A stretch of DNA of 5,961 bases from Candidatus Zixiibacteriota bacterium (GTDB lineage: Bacteria > Zixibacteria > MSB-5A5 > GN15 > FEB-12): assembly GCA_016213305.1 (NCBI GenBank), contig JACRAV010000400.1, positions 1 to 5,961 on the forward strand, read 5' to 3'. Shown here piece after piece: positions 5,616-5,961 of the stretch (the stretch's first letter is position 1; each line of letters opens with the position of its first letter). The notes beneath the pieces are model-generated. The model made no database searches. It worked only from the letters and a program-made list of their open reading frames with translations, and was not told the origin of the DNA. Both the position numbers and the translations under genes were made by a program.

Positions 5616-5961
5616 TTGACAGCTACCCCTCCCACACGCCCCGGCCGATTCGACCGCATTTACGGATACCTTCGCGGGTATCGCGGATACCTGATTTTCG
5701 GGGGCATTTCGGTCATTCTCGCCAACGGATTTTTGCTCATTAATCCGTATGTGGTCAAAGTTATTTTTGATCGCTTGGAGGCAGGGGCGCAGTCCAATGA
5801 AATTCTGAAACTGGCGCTTTTGATGGTCGGCCTGTCGGCGGTGGCCGGGTTTTTCCGGTTCATGATGCGGCGGACGATCATCTGGATGTCGCGCCGACTC
5901 GAATACGACCTTCGCGGCTAACTGACCCGTCACCTGCTCAAATTGTCGCCGTCGTATTACG
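5616..5961 (+). pseudogene. ABC exporter (type I, MsbA-like) N-terminal membrane region with in-frame stop
   Basis: This is the start of an ABC_membrane (type I exporter) half-transporter. The short Pro/Thr-rich head is followed by FDRIYGYLRGYRGYL. The first membrane helix is about IFGGISVILANGFLLINPYV, with VVKVIFDRL after it. The second is about LALLMVGLSAVAGFF, leading into the conserved cytoplasmic stretch RRTIIWMSRRLEYDLR. The family normally continues with a sequence like xxLxxHLLxLSPSxY. Here a TAA at 5919-5921 interrupts after Arg-Gly, and LTRHLLKLSPSYY follows in the same frame up to the window end. A single substitution, for example CAA or GAA to TAA, explains this. It is therefore a pseudogene, a sequencing or assembly error, or much less likely a recoded stop; fabF in this window ends normally on TAA. 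The ATP-binding domain lies beyond the window. The substrate (lipid, peptide or drug) cannot be told. An alternative start is ATG 5583. Confidence 0.8.

Noticed and set aside
5919..5921. Reassigned TAA codon (alternative genetic code)
   Set aside because: fabF ends on TAA at its expected C-terminus, the other genes use TAG and TGA as stops at expected places, and no other internal TAA is seen in a gene.

Overview
This window is ordinary-looking bacterial chromosome with moderately high GC and almost all genes on the + strand. One small mobile-element-like unit sits in the middle. The organism cannot be fixed from the sequence. The fabF-rnc order, a lone etfB, a REP-associated transposase and a large secreted protein of unknown family would fit an uncultured lineage of the FCB type, such as candidate division Zixibacteria. 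That placement is a low-confidence inference from the general look of the proteins, not a measurement.

Layout. Bases 1-600 are the 3' half of fabF (3-oxoacyl-ACP synthase II), with the catalytic His/Lys/His set present. Its TAA stop is followed directly, in the same frame, by the ATG of rnc (RNase III, 601-1350). A 77-base gap with a plausible sigma70-type promoter leads to etfB (1428-2213), the beta subunit of an electron-transfer flavoprotein, with no etfA beside it. A strong intrinsic terminator (2221-2247) follows, and a small cupin gene (2260-2625) starts only 12 bases after its T-tract.

Bases 2621-3273 carry a REP-associated tyrosine transposase (RAYT, Y1/HUH family) flanked by two inverted, hairpin-forming repeats. 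An 8-bp direct repeat lies immediately outside both. The upstream copy of the direct repeat contains the stop codon of the cupin gene, so the whole unit looks like an insertion at the very end of that gene.

Bases 3332-5551 encode a 739-residue exported protein of no family I can name with confidence. It has a signal peptide, an unassigned N-terminal half, an Ig-like/NEW3-like beta region and a C-terminal GATase/ThuA-like Rossmann domain. It may be read from a leaderless promoter. After a short hairpin comes the N-terminal membrane region of an ABC exporter (from about 5616). It is broken by an in-frame TAA at 5919-5921, with clear family sequence continuing in the same frame to the window end.

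Functionally the left part is housekeeping (fatty-acid elongation, RNA processing, electron transfer). The middle is a mobile or domesticated transposase unit. The right part is envelope-related (secreted protein plus exporter). No stretch longer than about 120 bases lacks a gene. I found no tRNA, rRNA or CRISPR array. The most notable signals are the completeness of the RAYT unit with its direct repeats, the interrupted ABC gene, and the unassigned secreted protein.
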